Assembly (NCBI GenBank): GCA_030529225.1 | Contig: JAUMXH010000001.1 | Location: forward strand, 102,801-166,800 | DNA length: 64,000 nt | Direction of reading: 5' to 3' | Origin: Bacillota bacterium | GTDB lineage: Bacteria > Bacillota > Clostridia > Peptostreptococcales > Acidaminobacteraceae | In this document: positions 16,714-25,355 of the stretch, piece by piece | How the letters are laid out: each line of letters begins with the position of its first letter | Numbering within the stretch: position 1 is the stretch's first letter | Position numbers and translations under genes: made by a program | Notes under the pieces: model-generated | Told to the model about the DNA's origin: nothing | Seen by the model: only the letters and a program-made list of their open reading frames with translations | The model's database searches: none

Positions 16714-17943
16714 ATGGCTAATACCAAGACCCCAAGCGGAATGAGGGACTTTCTGCCGGAGGAAAAAAAGATTCGGGAATATTTAAAGAGTGTGATTCGC
16801 GAGGAGTACCGAAAATCCGGCTTCAAGGAGATTGAGACTTCGCAAATTGAAAATTTGGAAAATTTGACGCAATCGGATGGGGGAGAAAATACCAAACTCA
16901 TCTTTAAAATCCTGAAAAGGGGAGAAAAGCTTAAAATGGATGAGGCGAGGAGCGAAGACGATTTGGCGGATCTGGGACTGCGTTTTGACCTTACGCTTCC
17001 TCTGAGCAGATTTTACTCGAACAACAAAAATGAACTGCCTCAGATTTTCAAAGCCTTCCAGATGGGTTACGTGTTCCGGGCGGAACGGCCTCAGAAGGGC
17101 AGATACAGAGCCTTTATGCAGTGTGATATCGATAGCATAGGAGAGGCGAGCAACCTTGCCGAGATTGAACTTTTGAGCTGTATTTATCGCACCCTGAGCC
17201 GCCTCGGTTTAAAAGGCCTGACCTTCAAAATCAACGATAGAAGGTTGTTAAAGAAAATCGTCCTGCAGGCCGGCTTCTCGGAAGAAGAGTTTTCGGATGT
17301 GGCAATCAGCTTGGATAAGATTGACAAAATCGGCGAAGAGGGGATTTACGCCGAGCTCAGTAAAAAGAACTATTCGGATGAGGCGATTGCGTCTCTGATT
17401 CGCGTGAACGCCGAAATAAAAGCCAAGGGGCTCGAGTATACGAAGCAAATCGATCAGGAAGCCTTTGAGAACATCAGCAAGATTATAGATGTGTTGGAAT
17501 CCTTGCATGAGGACATCCGTTTGGAGTTCGACCACAGCCTGGTTAGGGGAATGGGCTACTATACCGGAACGATTTTCGAAGTGTTTTACGAGGGCTCAAA
17601 CTTCGCGCTCGGAGGTGGCGGACGATACGATAAGATGATCGAGAAACTGTGCGGAATCGACCTTCCCGCTTGCGGTTTTTCCATCGGTTACGAGCGCTTG
17701 GTCGACATCATCAAGGAGGAAAAAATCAGCCTCCCGGATTCCAAATCCCTGGCATTTTTCTTTTCGGAAGAGGATGACATCAAGGCTGTCATGAAGGAAG
17801 CACAAGCCTTCAGAAATGAGTACGACGAGGTTTCCGTCCTGCAAAAAAAGAAGAAGTTCGGAAAACAGGTTTCGAGGTTAAAAGAGGACGGTTTCAGTCA
17901 TTTTTACGACACGCAGAGCAAAGAAGTGAAGGAATTGGAATAG
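16714..17943 (+). CDS. hisS: Histidyl-tRNA synthetase
   Basis: A 409-residue class II aminoacyl-tRNA synthetase that charges tRNA-His. The N-terminus PSGMRDFLPEE, motif 2 region RAERPQKGRYRAFMQCDID, histidine-specific motif LVRGMGYYTGTIFE (near residue 280) and motif 3 (CGFSIGYERL) are all present. It therefore looks like an active synthetase rather than the HisZ regulatory paralogue. It belongs to the subgroup with a GGENTKLIFKILKRGEKL insert that is more eukaryote-like than the E. coli type. The C-terminal anticodon-binding domain is compact. The sulfatase-family gene downstream starts 12 bases after the stop and is probably cotranscribed. Confidence 0.92.
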   Translation: MANTKTPSGMRDFLPEEKKIREYLKSVIREEYRKSGFKEIETSQIENLENLTQSDGGENTKLIFKILKRGEKLKMDEARSEDDLADLGLRFDLTLPLSRFYSNNKNELPQIFKAFQMGYVFRAERPQKGRYRAFMQCDIDSIGEASNLAEIELLSCIYRTLSRLGLKGLTFKINDRRLLKKIVLQAGFSEEEFSDVAISLDKIDKIGEEGIYAELSKKNYSDEAIASLIRVNAEIKAKGLEYTKQIDQEAFENISKIIDVLESLHEDIRLEFDHSLVRGMGYYTGTIFEVFYEGSNFALGGGGRYDKMIEKLCGIDLPACGFSIGYERLVDIIKEEKISLPDSKSLAFFFSEEDDIKAVMKEAQAFRNEYDEVSVLQKKKKFGKQVSRLKEDGFSHFYDTQSKEVKELE

Positions 17944-17954
17944 AAGGTAAAGGA

Positions 17955-19817
17955 ATGGGTCTAAAGAAAATCGGCATCGCAAGTCTCAGCATTCTCGGAA
18001 TGCTTTGCATCAATCTCATATTTTATGTGAAAACATTTACCTCGACTCTCAGTCCGCTCGCGATTGCAGGACTGGTCTTGGCGACGAGCTTCTTTGAACT
18101 CTTGGTGTTCTATAGACCGGAGCTGCGGGCAAGGTCGCTCGCCTTCGTACACGCCCTCCTCTTTTTCCTGCTCTCGTCCTCTAAGGTCATGCTCAGCATG
18201 TACATTATGTATTACGGTAACAGCAACATCTTCAGCAGGAGCGGGCAGGCGGGGAATTTGAGCGCGATTTCGGAGTACTTCCTTGCCCAGGTCAATCTGC
18301 CGAATGTGTTAATCGTGTTGTTGAGCTTGTTCGCAGCGGTGCTCTTGTTTTTGAAGTCCAAGTATCGCACCGACTCGGAGCGGCGCCTCCTAGCTTCCAA
18401 GGAACTGCTCTATTCCGCTGTCTCACTTTATCTTCTCTTGGCGCTGATTCTGTCTCAGCAGGCGGATTTTGAGTATTACCGAGCGATTGGAAGCTCCTTT
18501 TTGTCCTCAGTATGGCAAAGTGACATCATCATCGATGAAACCTATGCCGAGAACTTTGAACAAGAAAAGGCTTCCAATCTGAATCTAAGCCCTCTCTTTC
18601 GCAACTACGGGCATAAGAACCAATATACCGGAATCGGAAAAGACAAGAATATTTTGATCATCCAGGTGGAAAGCCTACAAAATGCCTTTATCAACAGGAA
18701 GTACAAGGGAAGGGAGATCACGCCCAACCTGAACAGGCTCATCAAAAAATCCTTCTACTTCACCGACTACTTTGAGATGCTCGGCTTCGGAAACTCTTCG
18801 GACGCGGAATACGTTTCCCTCCACAGCGCCTATTCTACGGTCAAAAACGGAGCTTACGAGGATTTTAAAGAAACGGACAGCTACGGACTTCCTAAAATTA
18901 TGAAATCCAAGTCCTACTTGACCAATGTGATGCACGGGAACACCGGCGAGTTTTACAACAGAGCCAACAACCATCCGAGTGTCGGCTTTGACCATACCTA
19001 TTACGGTGAGTTCTATCAGCAGGATGAAATCATCGGAATGGGGCTTTCCGATAAGTCCTTCTTTCGACAATCTCTGCCGATCTTTGAGCAAAATAAGGAC
19101 AAAAAGACGCTGAATTTTATGATTACCCTGACCTGCCACGCCCCGTACTATATGCCGGGTCCCGATATCGTCTTCACCGGTGAAGAGATCAAAGACACCT
19201 CTTTTGAACGATACCTGAATGCGGTGTACTATACGGATGTCGCAATCGGAGACTTTCTAAAGGAGCTCGAGGCGAGGGGCATTTTACAGAATACGGTCGT
19301 TGCAATCTACGGCGATCACCATGCCTTCACCTTGACCAACCCGGAGGAGAAGCGAGAACTGTCAAACTTTATCGGGCACAAATTTGACTATGATGAGATG
19401 CTGAAAATTCCGCTCATTATCTATGTTCCGGGCTATGAAAAAGAAATTGTCTGCGAGCATACCGGCAGCCAGTTGGATTTTCTGCCGACCATGATGAACA
19501 TCATGGGTTGGAACGACACCGTGACGCCGATGTTCGGAGTCGACCTGCTCGACGATCAGTTGAGTGAGGGGAATGTGATTTATCCTCAGACCTACATGCT
19601 CCAAGGAAGCTACATCACCAAGGACTACTTCTTTGAACAGGATCGGGAAGATGCGGGCAAGGGGAGGCTGGTCGACAGAAAGACCCGCGAAGAACTCCAA
19701 AATGTAGAGCGGGATGAACTCTCAAAACAGTCTGAGTTTGTCATCAAACTCTCAAATTATCTGTATTACAAAAACAGGATTCAGGATTTAATCACTGAAT
19801 TTAAAGCCCAAAATTAA
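17955..19817 (+). CDS. LTA synthase family phosphoglycerol transferase (membrane-anchored sulfatase fold)
   Basis: A 620-residue envelope enzyme. Residues 1 to about 180 contain five hydrophobic segments. The remainder is an extracytoplasmic alkaline-phosphatase/sulfatase-fold domain. Visible active-site elements are the metal-binding VESLQ (as in ESL of LtaS), the GFGNSSDAEY region where the nucleophile sits (Ser281 at the position of the LtaS Thr), and AIYGDHHAF with Asp/His metal ligands. The family transfers glycerol phosphate from phosphatidylglycerol to lipoteichoic acid or related glycans. Neighbours (hisS upstream) do not refine the role. The Ser-for-Thr exchange is an inference from hand alignment. 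Confidence 0.85.
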   Translation: MGLKKIGIASLSILGMLCINLIFYVKTFTSTLSPLAIAGLVLATSFFELLVFYRPELRARSLAFVHALLFFLLSSSKVMLSMYIMYYGNSNIFSRSGQAGNLSAISEYFLAQVNLPNVLIVLLSLFAAVLLFLKSKYRTDSERRLLASKELLYSAVSLYLLLALILSQQADFEYYRAIGSSFLSSVWQSDIIIDETYAENFEQEKASNLNLSPLFRNYGHKNQYTGIGKDKNILIIQVESLQNAFINRKYKGREITPNLNRLIKKSFYFTDYFEMLGFGNSSDAEYVSLHSAYSTVKNGAYEDFKETDSYGLPKIMKSKSYLTNVMHGNTGEFYNRANNHPSVGFDHTYYGEFYQQDEIIGMGLSDKSFFRQSLPIFEQNKDKKTLNFMITLTCHAPYYMPGPDIVFTGEEIKDTSFERYLNAVYYTDVAIGDFLKELEARGILQNTVVAIYGDHHAFTLTNPEEKRELSNFIGHKFDYDEMLKIPLIIYVPGYEKEIVCEHTGSQLDFLPTMMNIMGWNDTVTPMFGVDLLDDQLSEGNVIYPQTYMLQGSYITKDYFFEQDREDAGKGRLVDRKTREELQNVERDELSKQSEFVIKLSNYLYYKNRIQDLITEFKAQN

Positions 19818-19818
19818 A

Positions 19819-19854
19819 GAAAGGAACTGTTATTCAGTTCCTTTCTCTTTCTTA
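19819..19854. terminator. Bidirectional terminator between convergent genes
   Basis: A perfect 12-base stem, AGAAAGGAACTG (19819-19830) with CAGTTCCTTTCT (19836-19847), TTATT loop, followed by CTTTCTT on the plus strand; the minus strand reads into TTTAATTTT. It serves the LTA-synthase-like gene and the minus-strand ATPase operon. Confidence 0.88.
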
Positions 19855-19861
19855 TCAACGC

Positions 19862-20851
19862 TTACTTTTTTAAAATTTCACCGTAGCGCAGCTGTTGTCT
19901 GTAGTTGTGGAGCGCACTCTCATAAAAGTCGAGCTTTTCCAGAACCTGCTTTTCTTCCTCGCTGGTTTCAATAATCTTCGAAATCGCTCCGTTCTTGATG
20001 ATCAACCTTCTGTCGGCCATCAGAGCGAGGGCGGGATCATGGGTTGCGATCAAAACGATTTTTTCTTCATCCGTCAGGAGGGAGAGGGCCTTATACCTGT
20101 CGATTCCTGCATTTTCAATCTCATCAATCAAAACAATTGAGGATTTACTCAAAATGGCGGTATCGGCGATCATCAGAGCCCTTGACTGTCCTCCGCTTAA
20201 CGAAGTGATGTGGGTTTCGGGCTTAAAGCGTTCTCCGGCCAAATCGTTGGCACACTCTAAGATTTTTGCAATCTTTTCCTTCGGGTTCTCGACCATCCTG
20301 CTGTTTGCATGAAGTTCCACGAACTCATACACCGAGAGGTCCATGACAAAGTTCATATTCTGTGATAACTGTGCCACGATTTTATTCTGCGGGTTATATC
20401 TTTGAGAGTAGTCCGGGTCCTTTCCGTCGATCAAAATCTTTCTTCCGGTCGGGGTATCGTGGTTGGCAAGCCATTCAATATCCGCCAAAAGTCTTGACTT
20501 TCCGCTTCCGGTGGCCCCCACAATCGAGACAATGTCCGATTTTTTCAGTACGATTTCCTCAAAGCTTTCCCTTTCTCCGTCCTTGTTCATTCCGGGAAGG
20601 ATGGTAATACTTTGAATGTTCGAGCTGTTTTCTTCCTTAAAGCCGGCCATCATCTCGAGAAAGTTCTCCAAATCGTGTTCAAACTGAACGGGATCGATCG
20701 CCATGTCTTCCAATTCTTTGATGGTAAAAGACGCCAGCATCTCGCTGATCGTAAGGTCCGCAATCTCATTCAAATTCAGACTGTATGTTTGGAAAAAATC
20801 CACTGCATAGGGATGTTCTTCTATAATTGTCCTTATCTTCGTATTCTTCAT
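19862..20851 (-). CDS. Soluble ABC-type ATPase with N-terminal ScdA_N/DUF1858-like helical domain
   Basis: A 329-residue protein with no membrane segment. Residues 1-70 resemble the small helical ScdA_N/DUF1858-type domain (TKIRTIIEEHPYAVDFF, then LTISEML). Residues 95-310 are an ABC nucleotide-binding domain with Walker A GATGSGKS, Q-loop AQLSQNMNF, signature LSGGQ, Walker B VLIDEIENAG and H-loop IATHD. In Walker B, Glu follows the Asp as usual. No permease gene is adjacent, so it is not an obvious transporter subunit. It is the last gene of a three-gene operon with the GTPase and the substrate-binding-fold protein, with a 10-base gap. ATG 20851 has AGGTGG six bases upstream. It may couple ATP hydrolysis to cofactor or metal delivery; this is inference. 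Confidence 0.75.
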   Translation of the reverse strand: MKNTKIRTIIEEHPYAVDFFQTYSLNLNEIADLTISEMLASFTIKELEDMAIDPVQFEHDLENFLEMMAGFKEENSSNIQSITILPGMNKDGERESFEEIVLKKSDIVSIVGATGSGKSRLLADIEWLANHDTPTGRKILIDGKDPDYSQRYNPQNKIVAQLSQNMNFVMDLSVYEFVELHANSRMVENPKEKIAKILECANDLAGERFKPETHITSLSGGQSRALMIADTAILSKSSIVLIDEIENAGIDRYKALSLLTDEEKIVLIATHDPALALMADRRLIIKNGAISKIIETSEEEKQVLEKLDFYESALHNYRQQLRYGEILKK

Positions 20852-20861
20852 TCGAGTCCAC

Positions 20862-21548
20862 CTACATTTTTATCTTCTTCACATTGCCAAGCTGGTAAGA
20901 TTTACCGATACGCGTTTCGCCCAGGCAATAAGAGCAGAGCGCCGCAGGCATCGGGAATCTGAGCCGGTATCCCTCCAGGTTGCTGATGGCGAGTTCATTG
21001 CTCAAAATCAGCTTTGCCAATTCTTCCGAGCCTTGTCCGGTCAAGCCGTTCACGTGCAGAATCTTCGCCTTCGGATTCACAAAAGAAACCCGTGAAGCAA
21101 ACACTTCTTTTTCGGCTTGCGAGACAATGTCCGATTTCGTAACGGCTACGATGTCGGCAGACTTCAACATAGGACCGATCTTTTGGGGCGTGTTAATTCC
21201 CGACAAGTTGTCTATGGTACAAATGGCGGTGATGTTTTGAATATAGGGGGAACATCTGTTACACAGACCCGCCGTTTCGGCGAAGAGGACATCCAGTTTC
21301 TCCTGGTGCGCCCAATCCACACAGTCTTCAATATTGGAAATGAAGAAGTGGTCCGGACACAGGCCGCCCGACAGGCCCTTTTTTGCCAAAATGTTCTTTT
21401 TTGCGTAGATTTCGTCGTCGTTTGTATACAAACAGTCAAACTTCATGACTCCAACCTTAAAGCCCTGTTCCATCAGGTTTGTTGCTGTTTTAATTATGAT
21501 ACTGGTCTTGCCGGAAGACGGCGGACCTGATATTACTGCTAATCTCAT
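20862..21548 (-). CDS. G3E/HypB/UreG-like P-loop GTPase
   Basis: A 228-residue SIMIBI-class GTPase. The Walker A motif GPPSSGKTS is at the N-terminus; FAETAGLC occupies the switch/Walker B position and VTKSDIV is the guanine-specificity (NKxD-like) motif. It carries two cysteine pairs, CNRCSPY near residue 95 and CSYC near the C-terminus, suggestive of metal or Fe-S binding. Members of this superfamily (HypB, UreG, CobW) deliver metals into enzymes. The ATG at 21548 has GAGG six bases upstream; an in-frame GTG directly precedes it. It sits between the substrate-binding-fold gene (15-base gap) and the ATPase gene. The client is unknown. Confidence 0.75.
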   Translation of the reverse strand: MRLAVISGPPSSGKTSIIIKTATNLMEQGFKVGVMKFDCLYTNDDEIYAKKNILAKKGLSGGLCPDHFFISNIEDCVDWAHQEKLDVLFAETAGLCNRCSPYIQNITAICTIDNLSGINTPQKIGPMLKSADIVAVTKSDIVSQAEKEVFASRVSFVNPKAKILHVNGLTGQGSEELAKLILSNELAISNLEGYRLRFPMPAALCSYCLGETRIGKSYQLGNVKKIKM

Positions 21549-21563
21549 CACTTACCTCTCAAC

Positions 21564-22772
21564 TTATTTGATTCCGAATATTTTTTCACACTCCAGCAGG
21601 ATTTCATCTACATCGTTCTCATCGATAAAGTCCCAACCGACCCATTTGAGCGCCTGATCCTCTTCCAAGTGGTAAGAAGCGCCTTCCAATGTCGCAGGGA
21701 ACTTCCCGTTCGCACTCAATAGAGCGTCCACATTCTCTTCTTTGAAGAAGTTGATAATCGTATCGAACTCTTCCTGCTTGTCTTTTTTGGCAATGAGGAA
21801 AATCGGGCTGATGATGGCGCCGTCCTTCGGCCAAACCACCTCAATGTCCGTGGTATTGTAGACCATCTTGGTAAAGAAGTACGGAACGATGCTGATTGCC
21901 GGCGGATTTTTCTTTTTGAAGGCACCTGCCATCTCAGCAGGGTGCAAACTCTGGGCATTCGCTTTTTTCAAGCGTTCGATTCCTTCATAGCCGAATTCCT
22001 TGTAAATGTTCAAGCAAATCGCATTGAACATATCGAGGTCGCCGAGCGGAATCGACAAAGAACCCTCAAACTCCGGCTTCATCAAGTCCGCCCAAGAATC
22101 GAACTTCCTGTCACCGAGCACCTTTTTATTCACCAGGAACACGCAAGGGACTACTGCCAGAATAAAGTATCTTCCCTTCGGATCTCTGAGACTGATCGTT
22201 TGATTGTCGAAACGCTCATTCATCTTCGGATGACGGACAATGTAATCTCCGCTCTCAAAGAGTTCTTCCTTGACCTTACGGCCGAAAAAGTGTTCGAACC
22301 CGACTGAAAGTGCAATGTCCGGACCGAGCTTTCTCTCGGCGTCAAAGGCCTTTTTGATATGGTCGATACCCATTGAGGCCGACTGCAGATCGAATTGCGC
22401 CTTCTCCGCGATGCCGTTTATCTTGCTGCTTTCCTGCATCGCCTCTTGCAAGCTGATGCGGATCGGGCAGGGGAGCACGCCCGTCATCAGGAAGTCCGGT
22501 TGCTCATACGTTTTTTTCGCAAGACCCAGGGTCACGTCATCCGTGCTGCTCCTGTCCTCAATCAGGTTGAGCAGGTTTTTTTCCAACGCGTCGTAATCGA
22601 CTCCTTTAAGGGCGCAACCGCTTCCAATGGTCATGACCTTTCCGATGGTGTTCAGCATTTTCGGATTTCCCAGAGGAGTGAATCCGACCCCGATCAGATA
22701 GTCCAGGGTTGCAGGATACTTGGTAACGATATCATATACCTTCGTGTTTTTATCAAAATATGGATTGTTCAT
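21564..22772 (-). CDS. Cytoplasmic substrate-binding-fold protein with DUF1858-like domain
   Basis: A 402-residue protein. Residues 1-70 match the DUF1858 pattern (KYPATLDYLIGVGF, then LNTIGKVMTIGSGCALKGVD). Residues 90-390 look like a type II periplasmic-binding-protein fold of the Fe3+/spermidine family (VNKKVLGDRKFDSWADLMKPEF, then IPLGDLD). There is no signal peptide or lipobox: the protein starts MNNPYFDKNTK, with a good AGAAAGGAAA site. It therefore appears to be an intracellular ligand-binding protein. Cysteines occur in SGCALKG, GVLPCPIR and VVPCVFL. It is the first gene of the three-gene operon. Ligand and partner are unknown. Confidence 0.72.
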   Translation of the reverse strand: MNNPYFDKNTKVYDIVTKYPATLDYLIGVGFTPLGNPKMLNTIGKVMTIGSGCALKGVDYDALEKNLLNLIEDRSSTDDVTLGLAKKTYEQPDFLMTGVLPCPIRISLQEAMQESSKINGIAEKAQFDLQSASMGIDHIKKAFDAERKLGPDIALSVGFEHFFGRKVKEELFESGDYIVRHPKMNERFDNQTISLRDPKGRYFILAVVPCVFLVNKKVLGDRKFDSWADLMKPEFEGSLSIPLGDLDMFNAICLNIYKEFGYEGIERLKKANAQSLHPAEMAGAFKKKNPPAISIVPYFFTKMVYNTTDIEVVWPKDGAIISPIFLIAKKDKQEEFDTIINFFKEENVDALLSANGKFPATLEGASYHLEEDQALKWVGWDFIDENDVDEILLECEKIFGIK

Positions 22773-22900
22773 ACTATTTCCTTTCTGTTAGCCTAATCTA
22801 TAAACCGGTGTTTTCTTGATGCTATCGTAACAAATTGGGCTTTGATAGTCTGTTGCAATTGTCACAGCTATCACTGACTTAAAAACTTTTTTCCGATACA

Positions 22901-22930
22901 AAAAAAGCAAGCTTCAAAACTTGCCTTTCT
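22901..22930 (-). terminator. Intrinsic terminator of the Na/Pi cotransporter gene
   Basis: On the minus strand AAGGCAAG pairs with CTTGCTTT (one G/U) around an 8-base loop and runs into a T-tract. It lies 20 bases after the cotransporter stop. Confidence 0.75.
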
Positions 22931-22950
22931 CGTTTGAATCAGCGTATTTT

Positions 22951-24582
22951 TTAAGCTTTTTCTATGTCATTCACATAGAGGGATATTTTGGTTGCGTGGT
23001 CGGCTATCCTCTCTAAATTGCTAATGATATCCAAGAATATGATACCCGCTTCCGGCTGACACAAACCTTCCTGCAATCTTTGAATGTGTTGCTTTCGCAT
23101 GCTTCTTTCAAATTCGTCTACCTTATATTCTCGCTTGATAACCTTCTTCGCCAGGTACTTATCTTCATTCTCCAAGGCTTTGAGGGATTGGCTGATTGAC
23201 TTTTTGACAATTTCGGCCATCTCCTGCACCTGCTCAACCGCCATATCGGAAGTAAAGATTTTTTCATTGGTAACATGTTCAGCCATCTCCGCAATGTTCT
23301 TCGCGTGGTCGCCGATGCGCTCAATGTCGTTGATGATGTTAAACATATTGTCGATGTAAGATTTTTGCGCCGGCGTCAAGCTGGAAGTCGAAAGTTTGAT
23401 CATAAAGTCCGAAAGTCCGCGCTGCATCTGGTTGATTTTCTTCTCCAGAGAAAACACATTTTTGATGGCTTCCATGTCGTGTTTCACATAGCTGATCACC
23501 GAGTTTTCGTAAGATTCCAAGGTAATCGTACCCATGCGGTCGATCTCCGTCTTTGTCATCTGAATCGCAAAAGAAGGCGTCTCTATCATACGATCGTCCA
23601 GTCTGAGCACCGCACTCTCTTTGTCCTCGCCCGGAATCATCTTATTCACGAGCATAATGATGTACTTAATGAACGGGAAGAGCATGATGGTGTTCAGCAA
23701 GTTAAAAATAGTGTGCGTGTTCGCTATTTGTCTCTTCGCGTCGTCCCCGAGCGCACTCATCAAGCCGATTGACTTGTCTCTGAAGATGATGAAGAGGATG
23801 ATGAAGATGAGGGAACCGATTACGTTGAAGAGAAGGTGCATAAGGGCGGCCTTCTTCGCCGTCTTATTGGCTCCGATACTTGACAAAATGGCGGTAATGG
23901 TGGTACCTATGTTCGCGCCCAGTACAATCGGAAAACTCGCTTCGATGGTGATGGCGCCACTGCCCGCCATCGCGACGATGATTGCGGTAACAGCCGAAGA
24001 ACTCTGGATGACGGCAGTGATGGCCGTACCGATTAAGAGCCCCAAAAGGGTGTTTCCGACGCCGGGAGAAGAGAGTTCTTTGATCAAGTTCGCCACTTCC
24101 GGTGAGTTTCTCAGGAAGGACATCGATTCGCTCATCATATCCATTCCGAAGAAGAGGAGTCCGAAGCCGAGCACGATGTAAAAATGTGCTTTTTGCGCCT
24201 TCTTATTCATAATCAGAAGGCCAAAACCGCCGATGATGATCGCATATGGGGCGAGGGCGCTCAACTTGAACGAAATCATCTGTCCGGTAATCGTGGTACC
24301 GATATTGGCTCCCATAATGATTCCGACAGCTTGGTACAAGTTCATAATGCCCGCGTTGACAAAACCGATGGTCATGACCGTAGTGGCGGACGAGCTTTGA
24401 ATAATTGCCGTCACAAGGGCACCGACAAAGATGGCCCGCAAGGGGTTTGATGTAAACATCTCCACAATCTTTTTCATCTTGTTGCCCGCAACTTTTTCGA
24501 GGTTGTCACTCATCACATTCATTCCGTAAAGGAATAGGGCCAATCCCGACAAGAGCTGAATCGTTAACTTAATATCCATCAA
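22951..24582 (-). CDS. Na/Pi cotransporter family protein with PhoU-like domain
   Basis: A 543-residue membrane protein of the NptA/YjbB (PNaS) family that moves phosphate with Na+. Two inverted repeats carry the family motifs IIQSSSATT (near residue 60) and VIQSSSAVTA (near residue 190). About eight to nine hydrophobic segments fill residues 1-320. Residues 340-540 are a helical PhoU-like domain (IGDHAKNIAEM, LERIADHATK) that probably regulates transport. The start has AGGAGG upstream. It is adjacent to but not obviously functionally linked with trmL upstream (29-base gap). Confidence 0.93.
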   Translation of the reverse strand: MMDIKLTIQLLSGLALFLYGMNVMSDNLEKVAGNKMKKIVEMFTSNPLRAIFVGALVTAIIQSSSATTVMTIGFVNAGIMNLYQAVGIIMGANIGTTITGQMISFKLSALAPYAIIIGGFGLLIMNKKAQKAHFYIVLGFGLLFFGMDMMSESMSFLRNSPEVANLIKELSSPGVGNTLLGLLIGTAITAVIQSSSAVTAIIVAMAGSGAITIEASFPIVLGANIGTTITAILSSIGANKTAKKAALMHLLFNVIGSLIFIILFIIFRDKSIGLMSALGDDAKRQIANTHTIFNLLNTIMLFPFIKYIIMLVNKMIPGEDKESAVLRLDDRMIETPSFAIQMTKTEIDRMGTITLESYENSVISYVKHDMEAIKNVFSLEKKINQMQRGLSDFMIKLSTSSLTPAQKSYIDNMFNIINDIERIGDHAKNIAEMAEHVTNEKIFTSDMAVEQVQEMAEIVKKSISQSLKALENEDKYLAKKVIKREYKVDEFERSMRKQHIQRLQEGLCQPEAGIIFLDIISNLERIADHATKISLYVNDIEKA

Positions 24583-24611
24583 TTCCTCCTAAATGCCATT
24601 ATTTCCAAACG

Positions 24612-25076
24612 CTAAACCAGGGACTCAAAGCCGATTTGTCTGAGCCCCTCATATAACACTATGCCTACCGAGGTACTAAGGTTGATAGACCTGGCATAGG
24701 GTGTGTCCATCATGGGAATTCTGATTTGCCTGTCCGGATAGCGATCCATAATTTCTTGAGGAAGACCCTTCGTCTCCTGTCCGAACATAAAAAAGCAATC
24801 ATTCGTATATGTATTTTCAGAATAGTTGGTCTTTGCGAATTTTGTCACCAAAAACAGATTTTTGTCACCGTACTTTTCCAAAAAGGCTTCGAACGAGCGG
24901 TGAATTTCAATATCCAAGAGATGCCAATAATCCAAGCCGGCCCTCTTGAGCTTCTTCTCGTCGAGAGAAAAGCCGAGCTCTTCAATCAGATGCAGTTTGC
25001 TTCCGGTCACTGCACAAGTTCTAGCGATATTACCTGTATTTTGTGGTATCAGGGGTCTGTATAAAACTACGTGCAA
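24612..25076 (-). CDS. trmL: tRNA (cytidine/uridine-2'-O-)-methyltransferase TrmL
   Basis: A SPOUT-class enzyme that 2'-O-methylates the wobble base of certain tRNA-Leu. The knot motifs are clear: YRPLIPQNTGNIARTC at the N-terminus, FMFGQETKGLPQEI, and RIPMMDTPYARSINLSTSVGIVLYEGLRQ at the C-terminus. I propose a TTG start at 25076: GGAGG lies eight bases upstream and the resulting 154-residue protein starts HVVLYRPLIPQNTG, matching the usual N-terminus. An upstream in-frame ATG (25089-25091) would overlap its own ribosome binding site, and a still longer form adds unrelated residues. Confidence 0.93.
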   Translation of the reverse strand: MHVVLYRPLIPQNTGNIARTCAVTGSKLHLIEELGFSLDEKKLKRAGLDYWHLLDIEIHRSFEAFLEKYGDKNLFLVTKFAKTNYSENTYTNDCFFMFGQETKGLPQEIMDRYPDRQIRIPMMDTPYARSINLSTSVGIVLYEGLRQIGFESLV

Positions 25077-25355
25077 AAAGGCAACCTCCATAAGACAGTC
25101 TCTTAATCCAAGACGATTATACCATAGGAGAGGGCGGGCCAAAAAGAACTTTTTCACCAATTTTATGTTATGTTTTTAACTTGCCGAAAACTCTTTGGAA
25201 AGCGCAAAAGAATAACCGTCCAAGCCGCTGAAAGACAACTTGAACAGTTATTTTTACTTAGTGAGTAATCGACTCTTTGTACTTTAACACAAAGGATTTA
25301 AGCCTACTATGATTTCTTTGAATGCAAAGGATACGAGCATGGTTTTTGATTCCTT
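25077..25355. other. Intergenic region, nothing convincing
   Basis: A 279-base AT-rich gap. I see no open frame with family resemblance. An imperfect 7-base inverted repeat (25335-25341 with 25357-25363) overlaps the stop of the downstream minus-strand transporter gene and could help end its transcript, but no T-tract follows on that strand. Confidence 0.4.

Noticed and set aside
16714..17943. ATP phosphoribosyltransferase regulatory subunit HisZ
   Set aside because: The histidine-specific motif (LVRGMGYYTG) and motif 2 arginine region are complete, so it reads as a true histidyl-tRNA synthetase.
21564..22772. Ordinary extracytoplasmic solute-binding lipoprotein
   Set aside because: No signal peptide or lipobox precedes the domain, the N-terminus is a DUF1858-like module, and the start is fixed by a strong ribosome binding site with no upstream in-frame extension.
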